The translations under genes and the position numbers were made by a program. Positions 37,001-48,098 of a stretch of DNA of 64,000 bases are shown here, piece by piece (position 1 is the first letter of the stretch; every line of letters starts with the position of its first letter). Source of the stretch: Purpureocillium takamizusanense (Eukaryota > Ascomycota > Sordariomycetes > Hypocreales > Ophiocordycipitaceae); assembly GCF_022605165.1 (NCBI RefSeq), contig NC_063068.1:5704001-5768000 (forward strand). The letters are read 5' to 3'. The notes below the pieces were generated by a model. It was not told where the DNA came from, did not search any database, and saw only the letters and a list, made by a program, of their open reading frames with translations.

Positions 37001-37487
37001 GCAGTGCACACGCAAGACCGAAGTGTCGCAGTGGAAAACGCTATTCGCCTATCTGCCGCCGCCGCAGGAGCTTTTTGAGGAGTCGCTGCAGCGCGGATCT
37101 CTGAAGACGGCTGGCGGCTATCTCATCATTCTACACACCCTCGAGGAGCTGGAGTCGTCGACTGAACAGTCGGTTCGTGTCCTGTCACGGGCCATCCAAG
37201 AGGGGGATTGGGAGCTTTGCAAGGAACTCGCGCGGTTCTTGGCGGCCATGGACGAGACCGGCGAGGTGCTCAAGGAGGCCATGGACATGGTAAACGTGGT
37301 GCTGAGGCGAGACCAGGAGCAGATGGTGAGCCGGTTGGAGATTCCGCAGTCGCGAACGGGGGCCAACGGCCGCACTCGCCGCCGCGGCAGCGGGGATGAC
37401 GACACCGAGTCGGACGTGCGCTCGGCAAGCGATGCATCCAGCATCGCGTCTACGGTCAGTCCATTGAACAGCTCCGGGATGCTGTGA
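34094..37487 (+). CDS. RIC1: RIC1, subunit of the Ric1-Rgp1 guanine nucleotide exchange factor
   Basis: With Rgp1 it activates the Golgi Rab GTPase Ypt6/RAB6 and so controls endosome-to-Golgi traffic. Exons 34094-34486, 34541-36712 and 36765-37487 give 1,095 residues. The start MYWPIGTPRVYA, the junction ITVWQTK/PTVVLAVVVRSDSS and the segment LLLRPDSAILVV are family-typical. The N-terminal half contains WD40-type beta-propeller segments (INARFSLIAVGCADGTIQVYS; SYSPDGYCLFAGFERGWAVWS). The C-terminal RIC1 domain begins near FHFAIR/THLVLPDVLRYYLRQ and includes LEYFSHGLEILLHRVLDEE. An Asn- and Pro-rich insert lies at about 28-85, and the tail is Ser/Asp-rich. The first intron (54 nt) starts GTCCCC, a weak donor, but only this junction restores the family sequence. 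Confidence 0.94.
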
Positions 37488-38183
37488 GGGGGGTGGTCGG
37501 ACGATGGCGGCGAGTCGGGGAGGACATGCATGGAGTTCCGCGGAACAGCCACAGTAGAGAGGGCAGACTCTGGAGTGGCTTTAGACATGTGTTGTAGACA
37601 GCTGGCAAGGGAGCCGAAGTGTATTAAATGTAGCGAGCGGACTGGCAATGAGATTTATCTGTGCAAAGGTTGGCATGCATGTGCGTTCACTATGGTGATG
37701 GTGCCTTGATGATGAAATTTGCCCAAAGCGGAAGCGCTGCCTGTGCGGCTGCGGCTGGCGCTCCCAAAATCCATGTGATTGAACCAGCTGGCGCCAGCAG
37801 CCGCCCGCTAGTCACGTTATTGCCTTCAACCCCACCACCACCACCTTCGCCGTCCACCCGCATCTGCGGCAGTCCCTCCATCCGTGAAGCATCAAAAAAA
37901 CACCAAAGCCCAATCGTTGCTCGACGCCCACCACGCTCCTGCCATCGCTTCGCGTGCACATCCTCATCGTCACGCCCGCTTGTCATGGTTTCTTGTTGAC
38001 GAGCTCGGCCCTCCTCCTCCTTCTCCTTCTCTCCTCCTCCCCTCCTCCCCTCTCTCTCCACAGTGCCACCGACGATAGAGCGCCGCCTCCAAATCTCCGC
38101 CCTCCCTCTCAGCTTCTCTTCTCCCTCCTAACTTCCCCCCAACAAGCGACGGCCTAGACTCGTGGCCCGACGAAAGGGACGCC
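37488..38183. other. Intergenic region between RIC1 and CKB
   Basis: Same-direction genes, so this holds the RIC1 3' UTR and the CK2 beta promoter. A CCA repeat is at about 37830-37845 and a pyrimidine-rich (CT/CCT) tract at about 38008-38135 just before the start codon, as in many fungal housekeeping promoters. Confidence 0.5.
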
Positions 38184-39333
38184 ATGATGGACGACTTCGT
38201 GAGCGAGTCGGACAGCGACTACACGAGCTACTGGCGCGACTGGGTGAGTGCGCAAATCTCCGCGCCCGAGCGGGCGGCGGCAATACTGACGGGTGGGTGG
38301 CGCGCGCAGTTCATATCGGCGCGCGGCAACGAGTACTTTTGCGAGATCGACGAGGACTACATCACGGACCGCTTCAACCTGACGGGCCTCAACACCGAGG
38401 TGCAGTACTACCAGTACGCGCTCGACCTGGTGACGGACGTGTTCGACCTCGACTGCGACGACGAGATGCGCGAGACGATTGAGAAGTCGGCGAGGCACCT
38501 CTACGGCCTGGTGCACGCGCGTTATATTGTCACAACCCGCGGGCTGACCAAGATGGTAGGTGTTGCTGTCTCTCTTGTTTTCTTGATCTTCTTGTCTCAG
38601 TTCTTGTGGCTCCTGCGTCTTTGGGTTTTGTTTGTTCACTCCAGAATTCTGTCCCTCCCTATGGAGTGCTCTGATTGAGGAACACCTCTTCTTGCCCTTC
38701 CGCCCCCTCCTCGTCCCGAGCAGGGCTCACCAAGGGTTGGAGAGTGACCACAACGATCACGAGCAGGATGAAACCCATGCTGACAATGTTTTGTGACGCT
38801 CGCAGCTCGACAAGTACAAAAAGGCCGAGTTCGGCAAGTGCCCGCGCGTCAACTGCCACTCGCACCCCCTCCTGCCCATGGGCCTCTCCGACATCCCCAA
38901 CGTCAAGCCCGTCAAACTCTACTGCGCGCGCTGCGAGGACATGTACAACCCCAAGTCATCGCGCCACGCCTCCATCGACGGCGCCTACTTCGGCACTTCG
39001 TTCCACAACATCATCTTCCAGGTCTACCCGGCCCTCATCCCCCAGAAGAGCGCCGAGCGCTACGTGCCCCGCGTCTACGGCTTCAAGGTCCACGCCGCCG
39101 CCGCCCTCGTCCGCTGGCAAAACGCCCGCCGCGACGACATGCGCCGCCGCCTCCGCCGCCTCGAGATCGAGACGGGCTTCCGCAACGAGAGCGGTGCCGA
39201 GGACGACGACGAGGACGACGTCGACGACGATGTCGATGTCGAGTTTGAGGGCGTCGACGGGGGAGGCGGCGCCGGCGGTGGCGGTGGTGGTAGAGTCGCC
39301 GCGGCCCCGCCCGCCGAGGCCCAGCAGCTGTGA
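38184..39333 (+). CDS. CKB1: Casein kinase 2 regulatory (beta) subunit
   Basis: Dimeric regulatory subunit that assembles the CK2 holoenzyme, a constitutive Ser/Thr kinase of nucleus and cytoplasm. Exons 38184-38243, 38310-38555 and 38806-39333 give 277 residues. Diagnostic parts are WRDWFISARGNEYFCEID, the acidic loop DLDCDDEM, ARYIVTTRGL, and the zinc site Cys114, 119, 142 and 145, whose spacing equals that of human CK2 beta (109, 114, 137, 140). The C-terminal tail after about residue 235 is fungal-specific: a highly acidic Asp/Glu run followed by a Gly-rich run and an Ala/Pro end. The second intron is 250 nt, long for this window. MMDD has two possible starts three bases apart; I use the first. 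Confidence 0.95.
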
Positions 39334-40014
39334 GCGACGACGTCCCTTTCGCCGTGTGCGATATCGGTCAGGTGGGGGGAAAGTGTGTCGTTGCTGTCGT
39401 TGTTGTTGTCATTTTCGGGGGGAGCGGACTGCCGGAGCGAGATAGAAAGAAGCCGTGGTCGTGCCTTTTGTCCCTTTCTCCTTCTCTTTTTACTCTTTTC
39501 TTTTTTTTGCTGTCATGCATCTATCTGATGGACAATCGGATGCCTTTACAAAGGGGGTTGGGCCGGCGTTGGGAAAGAACGAGAGAGAGAGAGAGAGAGA
39601 GACTAAATAGCAGCAGCGCAACGTTGAAGCCCTGTCTAATGAAATGAAACAAACGAACCAAACACTCGGGCTGCTGCAGCCAAACACACAAAACCCATAC
39701 CGAGATGCTCCCACCCTTCGTTCCATGGCGAGATCGTCACGTAAACCATTTCGTGGGCGTTCAGTCAGTCATCTCTGGGACACATAAACGCACGTAAAAT
39801 ACCAAACGTCATTGCGTTGCTCATACATGGCGAGCCGCCACTAGTTACTAGCCAATGCGGGTAGCTAGCTATTCAAGGTATACCCCCGCGTCCTTTTGCG
39901 CGCTCCCTAGATAGAGCAATGATGATGATGACGATGATGATGATCCAAAACCCCACCGTCGGCAATAAATACACAAGAGGCACATAATACTCGCGGTGTG
40001 CTAAGGGCCGGCCC
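39334..40014. other. Intergenic region, convergent 3' ends
   Basis: Between the CK2 beta gene and the lipid phosphatase gene. It contains a GA dinucleotide repeat at 39580-39602, a pyrimidine-rich tract near 39475-39510 and ATG-type repeats near 39919-39942. No gene seen. Confidence 0.5.
39580..39602. repeat. GA dinucleotide repeat
   Basis: About 11 tandem GA units about 250 bases past the CK2 beta stop codon. Confidence 0.8.
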
Positions 40015-41467
40015 TCAGACACCCCGCCCGACCGTTTGTGACGGGTACCCCATGTCGTTCATCTCGACGCTCTCGTACGGGCCGCCAACCCCACCACCCT
40101 GTTGCGGATGACGCTCGGGCAGCGCCGGCGCCGCACCGTACTGATTTGCGCGATAGTTCATGCCGCTCATGGCGGCCGGGCCGTGGGAAGAGTAGGGGTC
40201 CGCGTCGCCCGACTCTCCCAGGTCGGCGCGGTCCACGCGGCTGTCGAAGTCGTCCTTGGTGCCGACGTAGCCCAACCGGCCTACGCCTGCCCAGAATGCC
40301 CTATCGGGGCTGCGGGGGCCCCAGGCCCAGCCGGCGCCGGCCATGATGGGCATGTGGTAGTATCGGAAGCTGTAAATGGCCGTGATGATGCCAATCAAGA
40401 AGCCGAAGAGGATGTCGAAGCCGTGGTGGCGGAAGTCGAACCAGCGAGAAGCCGCGATGAAGATGGCGAGACAAAAGGGTACCAGGGTGATGGCAAGGAG
40501 GATGACTGGTGGCGCGGCGGCCTGTCGGCGGAGGGATTGGAGCTTGGCGTTGTGCTGCGCGTTGCGACCGCCTGTGCTTGTCTTGACGGGCGACGAGGGT
40601 GCCGAGAAGTTTGGCCCACCGTTTCTTGACCGAGAGGGCTCGTAGGCGCCGCCCTGGGACTGGTGCCGGGAAGGGAAGGCGACGTGCATGGAGGCATCGG
40701 TAAAGGAGCCCCAGTTGGGAACGACGAATGGTATTGTGACGGAGAACTTGCTGGCGAGGAAGAGAGAGAGATAGATGAGGCCGGCCGCCGAAGCAGCAGA
40801 GTGGCCACTTGGGTAGCTACGGAAGCCGTCGTCGAGCTTGTGCTTGTCTGGCTGCTTGCAAATGTCGCCAGAGTAGAGAAGATTGGCCGTCGGTTGGCCC
40901 TTGAAGCCGCCAACGCGATACTGGTCCAGGTTGGAAAGGTCGGGCTGGCAGCGCGAGAGCAGGTCGGGACGGGGCTTGCCACACATGTTCTTGATGCCGG
41001 AGATGAAGAAGAAGGCCGAGCCGACAGCCATGAGTAGGCCGAGCCAGCCGACGTGGAGCTCCCATAGCTTGCGCTTCCAGATGAGGCTCTGTGGCGTGTT
41101 CTTAGGCACGGTGCCGCCGGGGATAAGCAGGATGGAGACGATGAAGATGACGACGACGGGCACGAGGGCGCAGAGGACCACGAGCAGCCAGGTCGGAACG
41201 GTTTCTTTTTCGGTGAAGGGGAATCTGTGCAGCAGAGTGGCTTGTCAGCGCATGCACGCATACATACATACATGACGCAATCATGGGGTGGAGGACTCAC
41301 GAGATGTCGGGGTCGTCCAGAGCAAATGGCCGCCGGTTGGGGGTGATGCGTCCGAGGAAGCCAGCGACAACGACGATGACAACGAGTATGATCCAGTCGA
41401 GGGCATACGAGGCCAGGAGGCGCATTGAGAAATGTCGTCCCAGCGAAGACGACCCTGAGTGGGCCAT
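40015..41467 (-). CDS. PAP2-family lipid phosphate phosphatase (Dpp1/Lpp1-like)
   Basis: Integral membrane phosphatase expected to remove phosphate from phosphatidate, diacylglycerol pyrophosphate or lysophosphatidate. Exons 41301-41467 and 40015-41224 give 458 residues. The three catalytic motifs are in place: KNMCGKPRP at 134-142, YPSGHSA with PSGH at 194-197, and SRWFDFRH at 315-322. At least five hydrophobic segments are visible, for example DWIILVVIVVVAGFLG near the start and LCALVPVVVIFIVSILLI near 73-90. A hydrophilic Ser/Asn/Gln-rich insert of about 65 residues lies between the second and third motifs, and the C-terminal 90 residues are Gly/Pro/Tyr-rich and probably cytosolic. The start MAHSGSS is the first ATG before the first membrane segment. 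The exact lipid substrate cannot be told. Confidence 0.92.
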
Positions 41468-41510
41468 TTTGTGGTATGTGGACATTCGCGTCGGGCAGAG
41501 AGCGAGGCGA

Positions 41511-41539
41511 GTCGAGTCGAGTCGAGTCGAGTCGAGTCG
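41511..41539. repeat. GTCGA pentanucleotide repeat
   Basis: About six tandem units located 44-72 bases upstream of the lipid phosphatase start codon, so probably in its 5' leader or core promoter. Confidence 0.85.
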
Positions 41540-42340
41540 GGGCGTGGGCGACGCGAGCCTAAAGTACCTACCCTTGCTAAAGGTTTCTGGCTGGCCGCGA
41601 CGCAGATGGAGAGGGTGCCCGGCCCGGGTGGTCTGAGGGCAAGGGGCGGCTGGCGCGTGATGATGACGAAGCTCGAGTCGGTGCGTGCGGACACTAAGGT
41701 AAGGTTTCAAAGCGGCTCTGGTGTGTCCAGTGTGGATGGATCGCCGCGTCGCTGCTCGTGGGCGCCGGCGCTTGTGCGATTCGGGGAAGAGTTGGCGGAG
41801 GAGGAATAGCACGTTGTATTGTGAAGACGAGAGAGGAAGAGAGGGAGGGGGAGGGGGAGGAGGCGACGATCCGGGTAGCGGGCACTAGTATTATCACGAA
41901 CCAACATTGAACCCTGAGCAGCGGCGGCAGTTGGGCAGCGGGAGCGGAAGGGGAGGAGGGAAGGAGGTTAGGAGCCCCCTCCCCACAGTCTTATACGGGC
42001 CACGACGATATGGGACGGTGTGTATGAGACTCAAGACATGCATTTGCCCTGCCCCCCCTGGCGTCGCCGGCTCCAGGTGGAGCAGTGGGAAAAGAAAAAA
42101 GGGGACGCGATCCGCAATGCTCCAGCTGGGGAGGGGAGAGGAGGGGGGCGAAGCTGTTTGGATTGCCGCCGGCCCGGGGGGGCTTTCATTTCTCAATGGG
42201 GCTCGTTCTGGCGGACAGGCGGCCTCCACGACGTGGCCGGCCGAGGGCGCAGGGCTCGTAGGAAGAGGTGCGGCGTCAATCATGGGGTGGTTCAAGCTCG
42301 AAACGGCAAAGGTAATACTCTTTTGATGGAGGCGCAGGGC

Positions 42341-42379
42341 CGCACCGCACCGCACCGCACCGCACCGCACCGCACCGCA
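42341..42379. repeat. CGCAC pentanucleotide repeat
   Basis: About eight perfect tandem units in the gene-free region upstream of the lipid phosphatase gene. Confidence 0.85.
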
Positions 42380-42815
42380 GGCGGCGTATCGCTGATGATG
42401 AGCGGGAAGGGCCCATCGGCCGCTGCTACTTTTATTGCATTGAAGCTGGAACCCGGCACTACTGACAGGATGGGGATGGGTGGGCGATCCCTTGGAAGGG
42501 AGGGAGGTAGGTAATCCGCACTTTGAGTGTGAATAGGTACCTATGTTACAGCGTGTACGAAGTATAAGGCGATGAAATGGCCAAAGGGCGGGTCGTTCTT
42601 CAACACACGCAGTGCTGTCTGTGTGGTGTACCGGCCTGAACAGTGCGGTCGCGAATCGTCATCACAGCCGCCAAAGAGTTGCACAAGCCGTCAGCCCATC
42701 CGTCCGTTTTCTTCGCCCGTGCACAGGCGGCCGTCCATCCACGGAGGGGGCGGACGGATCCTAGGCGGCGGCGGAGGCGGCGGTGGTGGTAGGCAAGGCA
42801 AGAAGGCAGTGCCTA

Positions 42816-42850
42816 CCTGTCCTGTCCTGTCCTGTCCTGTCCTGTCCTGT
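42816..42850. repeat. CCTGT pentanucleotide repeat
   Basis: Seven perfect tandem units, preceded by a GGC/GGT-rich tract. Confidence 0.85.
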
Positions 42851-44491
42851 GGAAAGTACCAGCGGAGGGCATTTTTTATCGCGCGTTACGACGCCCTTGC
42901 TGTCTCAGATGCCCGATGCTCCGGACGCACCTGCCGTCACAGTCCAGCGTGAGGCTGAGGTAGTGTTGCAGGCGCAGGAGCAGGCGCAGGCGCAGGCGCA
43001 GCACTCTGCTCTGCCCTGCCCTGCTCTGCTCTGCTTTATGTAGATGCTTGGTTTTCTGGGCAATTAATTTGGCACACGGCAGTTGCAACCCGCTCCTGTG
43101 GTTTCTGTGGCGGGCATAAATTTGACGAGCTGCCCATCCGCCTGCCCGCATCCTTTTCTGGCCTCCTCCTGCAAGCTGCGTGCCATGTTGCCTCGGTCTC
43201 CTCGTCCTCAGGGCGCGGCGGCGGACGGGAAGTAAAGTAATTACGTTGGTAAGCGGGCGGACAGATGCGCCAGATACGGAAGCAGATCGTGTGGCCATTG
43301 TTGCTCCTGCTGGCTCGCGACTCGCTGCCCGCCAATGACGTACTACGTACTACGTAGCGACACCTGGTTGGGGGCGGGAGGCGCGCCTCGTCAAAGTAGC
43401 CGGACCTGGTCAGCTAGTAATGAGGCGCACACACCTCACACACACACATCTCCAGCGCCTCGACGCTGCTCGGTGCGACGAAAGTCCACGTACCACAAGA
43501 GTCGTCTCTCGAGCAGCCAACGTCGTAGCATCGGCTTACGGACGACGGGGGGATTGAACGGACGCCGCTATGCGGCGCATACATATATTGCAGACATACC
43601 TGAAAGCGCGCACAACAATAACCGACATCGTACTGCTATCGTTCTTATCCAGGCAACGAGGCGAGCTGGACGACCGGTCCGCCAACCACGGCTGCGGAAC
43701 GCGATTCCACATCGTCCGACGACCCCTTCCTTCGCGCCTGCTGCTCCGGTCACCTCGACGCTCGGCGATTCAATTCGGTTCGGTGCGTCCGCTGACGCCG
43801 TGAGCCCCGTCCGCCCGCACGAAACACTTTTTTTCTCGGCGCCTTCCCGAGAGATGCCTCTGCATCACGGCCCGAAACCATCAGGGCTGTGCCGAGCTAC
43901 TGCTAGTTACCAGGCTGCTACTGTTGCGACCTCCAGTCACTAACAAAACAATAACATCTGGACCTTCAGGCGGCGATAATGAGTAGTCGGCCTGGAAACA
44001 TCTTGGCACCCTCATAGATATGATAGAAAGCTCCGGGAGCCCCGTCCCTTGCCTGCTGGGTACCTATTTCGTACTTCGTACCTAAGGTACCTCCATTGAT
44101 GCGCTGCTTTGCGCTCCTTGGCGCTAACAAGCTCGCATTGCTTGCTCGGAAACCCCCCGGCGACACCGCCTGTGGAGCAGCAGCCCGCCACCCGCCAGGA
44201 TAATTAAGCTCACAGCCACCCGACCCCACCCCCCATCGGCCGCCGCGGGCCATTGAGTTCAATTGTACCTACCTCGTAGGACTTTACCTTGGCCAGGAGC
44301 ACCCGACATTTTCGATGCAAATCATGGGGGGGTTGCAACACACTTTGTTCGCGTCCGTGGCATCTGAGACAAACACCAGACCACGTCCGTCCGTCCGTCC
44401 ATGATCCGCCTCTGATGAGCCGAATTCACTGACGCCATCTCATGATCCGTGTTCATCGTCTTCCAGTCACGAGTACACGCAAAGTACATGG

Positions 44492-44510
44492 ATAAATAAA
44501 TAAATAAATA
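44492..44510. repeat. AAAT tetranucleotide repeat
   Basis: About four to five tandem units, an A+T-rich patch within otherwise GC-rich DNA. Confidence 0.7.
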
Positions 44511-45208
44511 GTCGTGTCATCATCATCACTTCGGTGCCAGTGCGCCTGTTGGGTCGCCCTCTGTTGAAACACCTTCGCGATATCCCCTCAACAGTCCCCC
44601 CCCCACTTTTCTTCCTTGATACGAACACGCAAAACATAAAACATGACGCGGCCCGCGGCCCGCGGCCCGCGCAGTCAATGGAAATGGGAAATGCCACTCG
44701 TTTTCGCCCCGAAAATCGGGCCCGCGTTCGTCGTAGCACGGACGAGAGAGGAAGGGTTGTTCGCCGGGGCCCGCTGCAGGTCGTTGTGGCAGTGAAAGAA
44801 AACCCGCGCCCTGTTCACCGCTGCAACCGCGCTCTAGTGAGCTCCGACCGTTGCGCTCGTCATCGTACCTATAAAAGTAATCTTGTTGCGCAACGGCGGC
44901 ACAGCTATCCCGAGGAGCTCTTCGGGTGACGACTAGCGGTCGGTCAGACGACAGTGCTGTACTTTCGTAATGTCTCTCTCTGCACGTAAGGCATATTCCA
45001 GAGTTTCCGCGCGCACGTCATGTCATAAGGTGCGCAGCGTGCTGTAGATGGCCATTGTCATCACCGCTCTGGCTGTATGTATTTCACATATGGTACAGTG
45101 GCACATGGTAGTGTACAAGAAACGCTCCCGCCGCAGCCGCCACCGAGCTTCACTAACGCACAGTCTCTCACTCCCCACAGGCTACGCGTACATTTTCGTA
45201 GCCGTCCC

Positions 45209-46475
45209 CTACTCCTTGGACGACCTCTTGTCTCTCCGCTTGCCGTGGTTGCGAGGTCGTGGAGTTACGACCCACTTGTTGACGTTGTGCGTCCGGCGCG
45301 TCTTGTAGCCGCTCTTGGTCTGCCCCACGTGTCAGCTCTGCCCAGCATACCGCCTCATGATACTTGACTTACAGGTCGGCCCCAAGGCGTCACAGGATTG
45401 CGGTTACCCTTGGACTTGCCTCGGCCACCACCATGAGGATGGTCGACTGTACCATGCATTAGTTGCCGCCTTCACGAGCAGCGGATAGCTGTAGGAAAGG
45501 AAACGAGAGGAAAAGCAGGGACGCACCTTTGTTCATGGCGACACCACGGACTGTGGGCCGGATGCCCAGCCATCGGCTGCGACCAGCCTTGCCCAGCTGC
45601 CTGTAGTGATGGTGGACGTTGCTAGCAACGCCAACGGTTGCGCACGCATTCTTGCTCACACGCCGCACCTCGCCGCTTTGCAGTCGCACCTCAACGTGCT
45701 TGCCCGTCATAACCTTGGTGCCGTCGTCCTTGGTCTCCTCGTTCTTGTTGACCACGGTCGCCGATGTCCCGGCGCTGCGGCAGAACACCGCGCCGCGCTT
45801 CGGCGCGGATCCGACGCAGAACACCTGCGTGCCCACGGGGATCAAGTGGATTGGCAGGCAGTTGCCGCGGAACGCCGTCTTCGCCGCCAAGATACCGGGG
45901 TCGATGATGCCGCCCATGCTGTCCAAGAGGTCTTGGGGGATCCCCGACCTGTAGCTGTGCACCACGTCGCCGGCCCTCAGCCCTTCAGCAGCGATGATGT
46001 ACGACTTGCGGCTAGTTGCTTGTTCCGTGACGAGCGCGATGTGCGCGCTGCGACCGGGATCGTACTCGATGCGCTCAACAAGATGGGGCCCCGGCCTCCA
46101 TCGCTCGAAATCAACAGTCCGTATCCTCCGCTTCGCACCGCCGCCGCGATGCCGTACTGTGATCCTTCCATAGACATTGCGTCCGCCCTTGCCCTGGCCC
46201 TTCTTGGGGATGGTGAGGGGCAGGAAGGGGCGCCCTTTCCAGAGATGGTCGTTGATGGGGCGACGAAGATGCCGCACACCGGGAGTTCGTGGCTTGTAGG
46301 TCCGCAGAATGGCCGCTTGCGGGCCTGTATTCGCGTTTGACTTGGTGCGGCTCTCGCTGCTGTCGGGCGTGGCTGTAGAGCTTCGGGACGAGTACGCGCG
46401 CAAGGCCGGCTGGCTGACCGTCAGGAGCTGAAAGCTTCTGCGCACAGCCGCCAAGGGGATCCGTGGCTGCAACAT
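45209..46475 (-). CDS. RML2: Mitochondrial large-subunit ribosomal protein uL2m
   Basis: Core protein near the peptidyl transferase centre of the mitochondrial 54S subunit. Exons 45527-46475, 45373-45446 and 45209-45319 give 377 residues. Bacterial L2 landmarks are present: [65 protein letters not shown], and the strongly conserved [14 protein letters not shown] formed across the first splice junction; the last exon supplies TKSGYKTRR and [14 protein letters not shown]. The first 35 residues ([18 protein letters not shown]) are Arg/Ser-rich with few acids, a likely mitochondrial presequence. I start at 46475; an in-frame ATG at 46595 would place 40 Thr/Ser/Gln-rich residues before the presequence and is less likely. 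The 80-nt and 53-nt introns lie near the 3' end. Confidence 0.95.
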
Positions 46476-48098
46476 GGTGACTCTTGATTTCCTGGAGTCA
46501 ACTGGATGTTGACTGGGCAACAATTGCAGGCGCTGAGGTGTAGAGGTGCGGTCGGAAGTTGAAGTGGGTGTCGTCTCGCGAAGCTGAGGGTTCATTCATC
46601 TGCTCAGAAGTAGACGGACACGAGCCAGGAGGCCGATCCGACGTCAAGGCCCAGAGGAGAAGCAGGCGTCCTCGGGGAAAACACCGCTGCCCGGCGCGTG
46701 GTATTCCTCCAAAGGTCACAAGCGATCACGACGGTGGTCGTCTGGTGGGCGATGTCCCTTTTGCAGCCATTGAAATTTCCACCACAAGAGTGCAGCCAAC
46801 ATTTAGCCGAACAATAGCCTCGGAGCTAGCGAGGTCGAGCTCGCAGCCACACTTCACAAGGTTGCAGCCAGCCATCCAGCCACAGCAGGGCAGCCACAAT
46901 CGCGGTCTCCAAACGCACCACCTCGCGCCCCCTCTAGCGCGAACGGGACAACGTCGCGGCGACCAATGAAACCACCGTTGCTCCGTGGTTGCCACTGTTG
47001 ACATTGGCGGGCTCCCGCGGCGGGTACGTACCTTGCGTCGCGAAGTGCAGGCAGCTCGCGTTGTGAGTCGCCAGTAGGCACACGCTTCTGGCGAGCTCCC
47101 TGCCCTGCCCTGCCCCCACCTGCCGGACGACAGCCAGCCTCTCCAAGGATTCCGGACGTTGTTTGCCGAAGCACAGTTCGAGGTCGAGCATCTCGCAGCA
47201 CTCGTCGCACCGCAGAGAGCGAGCAAGCAAGCTTTGGCCGGTTTGTTATTGTTGATTGACACAGCGGAGGGGCCGCAAACTCAGCACGTCCGCGCGCACG
47301 CGAAAAGAGAGAGAAGCTTCTATTTGGCGGCGCCCTCTTTCCACCAGCCGAATTCAATCCGCCCGCCCGCCCGCTCCTGCAGCAAAGACGCGCATCTGAC
47401 GTGTGTGGGCGTCCGTCCCTCTTTTTGTTCCCACCTCACCGGGCCTACTAAGAGTAAGGTATTTCTACCGGGCAACCAACCGTCTCGCGAACCGCGACGC
47501 AAGACAAGCCAGCCCCAAACCCAAGCCAGCGCCAGGCGAGGTACGTACCGCACCGCGCCCGCAGCAGCACCGCACCACACCACGAGCCGCGACGGGGGCC
47601 CACTGCACACGCTCCTTCCTTGCAGCTCCTCTCCCCAAGGAGTCAAAACACTTCCTGTCTTCCCTCACAAGCTATCCTCGTCCACATAAACACCATAAGC
47701 TCGCCGGCGTTGCTCGTCCATACCACCTGATTTTGTCCAACGTCGCGCTCGTCATCGTACATTTGCTTGCGAGCGACCTGTTTTAACACGTTTCAGTAGA
47801 GTTTTCGACGCGGCATACCCGTTTCTCCCGTCACAACATTCCAAGCGCGCTGTTGTCGCCCACCGCCCCATCTGTCTGTCTCTGGACCCAGAGGTAAGTA
47901 GGGCAGCGAATTCCTCGTCTTATTCGCATGTCTCAGCGGCGCCGACTGCCTTTTCTTAATTCGCGATCCCCGACCTCTTTCTGTCCTTCTTCTCCGTTCA
48001 TTCTCGACGCGTTGTCGACTGACCCATCCTGTTACGTTGCAGCTCGGTCACCGGCATTACTATATGTTCTAGTCACATCCGCTGCTAGACTTTCCAAT
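46476..48098. other. Divergent promoter region of uL2m and cyclin B
   Basis: About 1.6 kb between two divergent housekeeping genes. The frames seen here are not protein-like. A probable 5' UTR intron of the cyclin gene lies within it at 47894-48042. CCCTG-type and GCCCG-type repeats are visible near 47099-47115 and 47361-47372. Confidence 0.5.
47894..48042 (+). other. Possible 5' UTR intron of the cyclin B gene
   Basis: A consensus donor (GAG/GTAAGT) at 47894 pairs with a pyrimidine-preceded acceptor (TTGCAG) ending at 48042, about 57 bases before the cyclin start codon. Leader introns are common in fungal cell-cycle genes. There is no transcript evidence. Confidence 0.4.

Larger units (their letters stand above)
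41468..45208. other. Repeat-rich intergenic region
   Basis: About 3.7 kb with no recognisable gene. It holds the promoter of the lipid phosphatase gene and the 3' end of the uL2m gene. Three different pentanucleotide repeats occur within 1.4 kb (41511-41539, 42341-42379, 42816-42850), followed by an ACAC tract near 43435-43448, a GCGGCCC tract at about 44649-44671 and an AAAT repeat. GTACGAAGTAC-type elements occur at 42555-42565 and 44071-44081. Confidence 0.5.

Noticed and set aside
38154..38639. 161-codon minus-strand frame
   Set aside because: Antisense to CK2 beta exons 1 and 2.
40102..40629. 175-codon plus-strand frame
   Set aside because: Antisense to the lipid phosphatase C-terminal half.
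42341..42850. Tandem repeats considered as a CRISPR-like array
   Set aside because: Simple pentamer microsatellites without spacers, in a eukaryotic genome.
44869..44876. TATAAAAG box-like sequence
   Set aside because: No gene starts within a plausible distance downstream on the plus strand.
45606..46340. 244-codon plus-strand frame
   Set aside because: Antisense shadow of uL2m.
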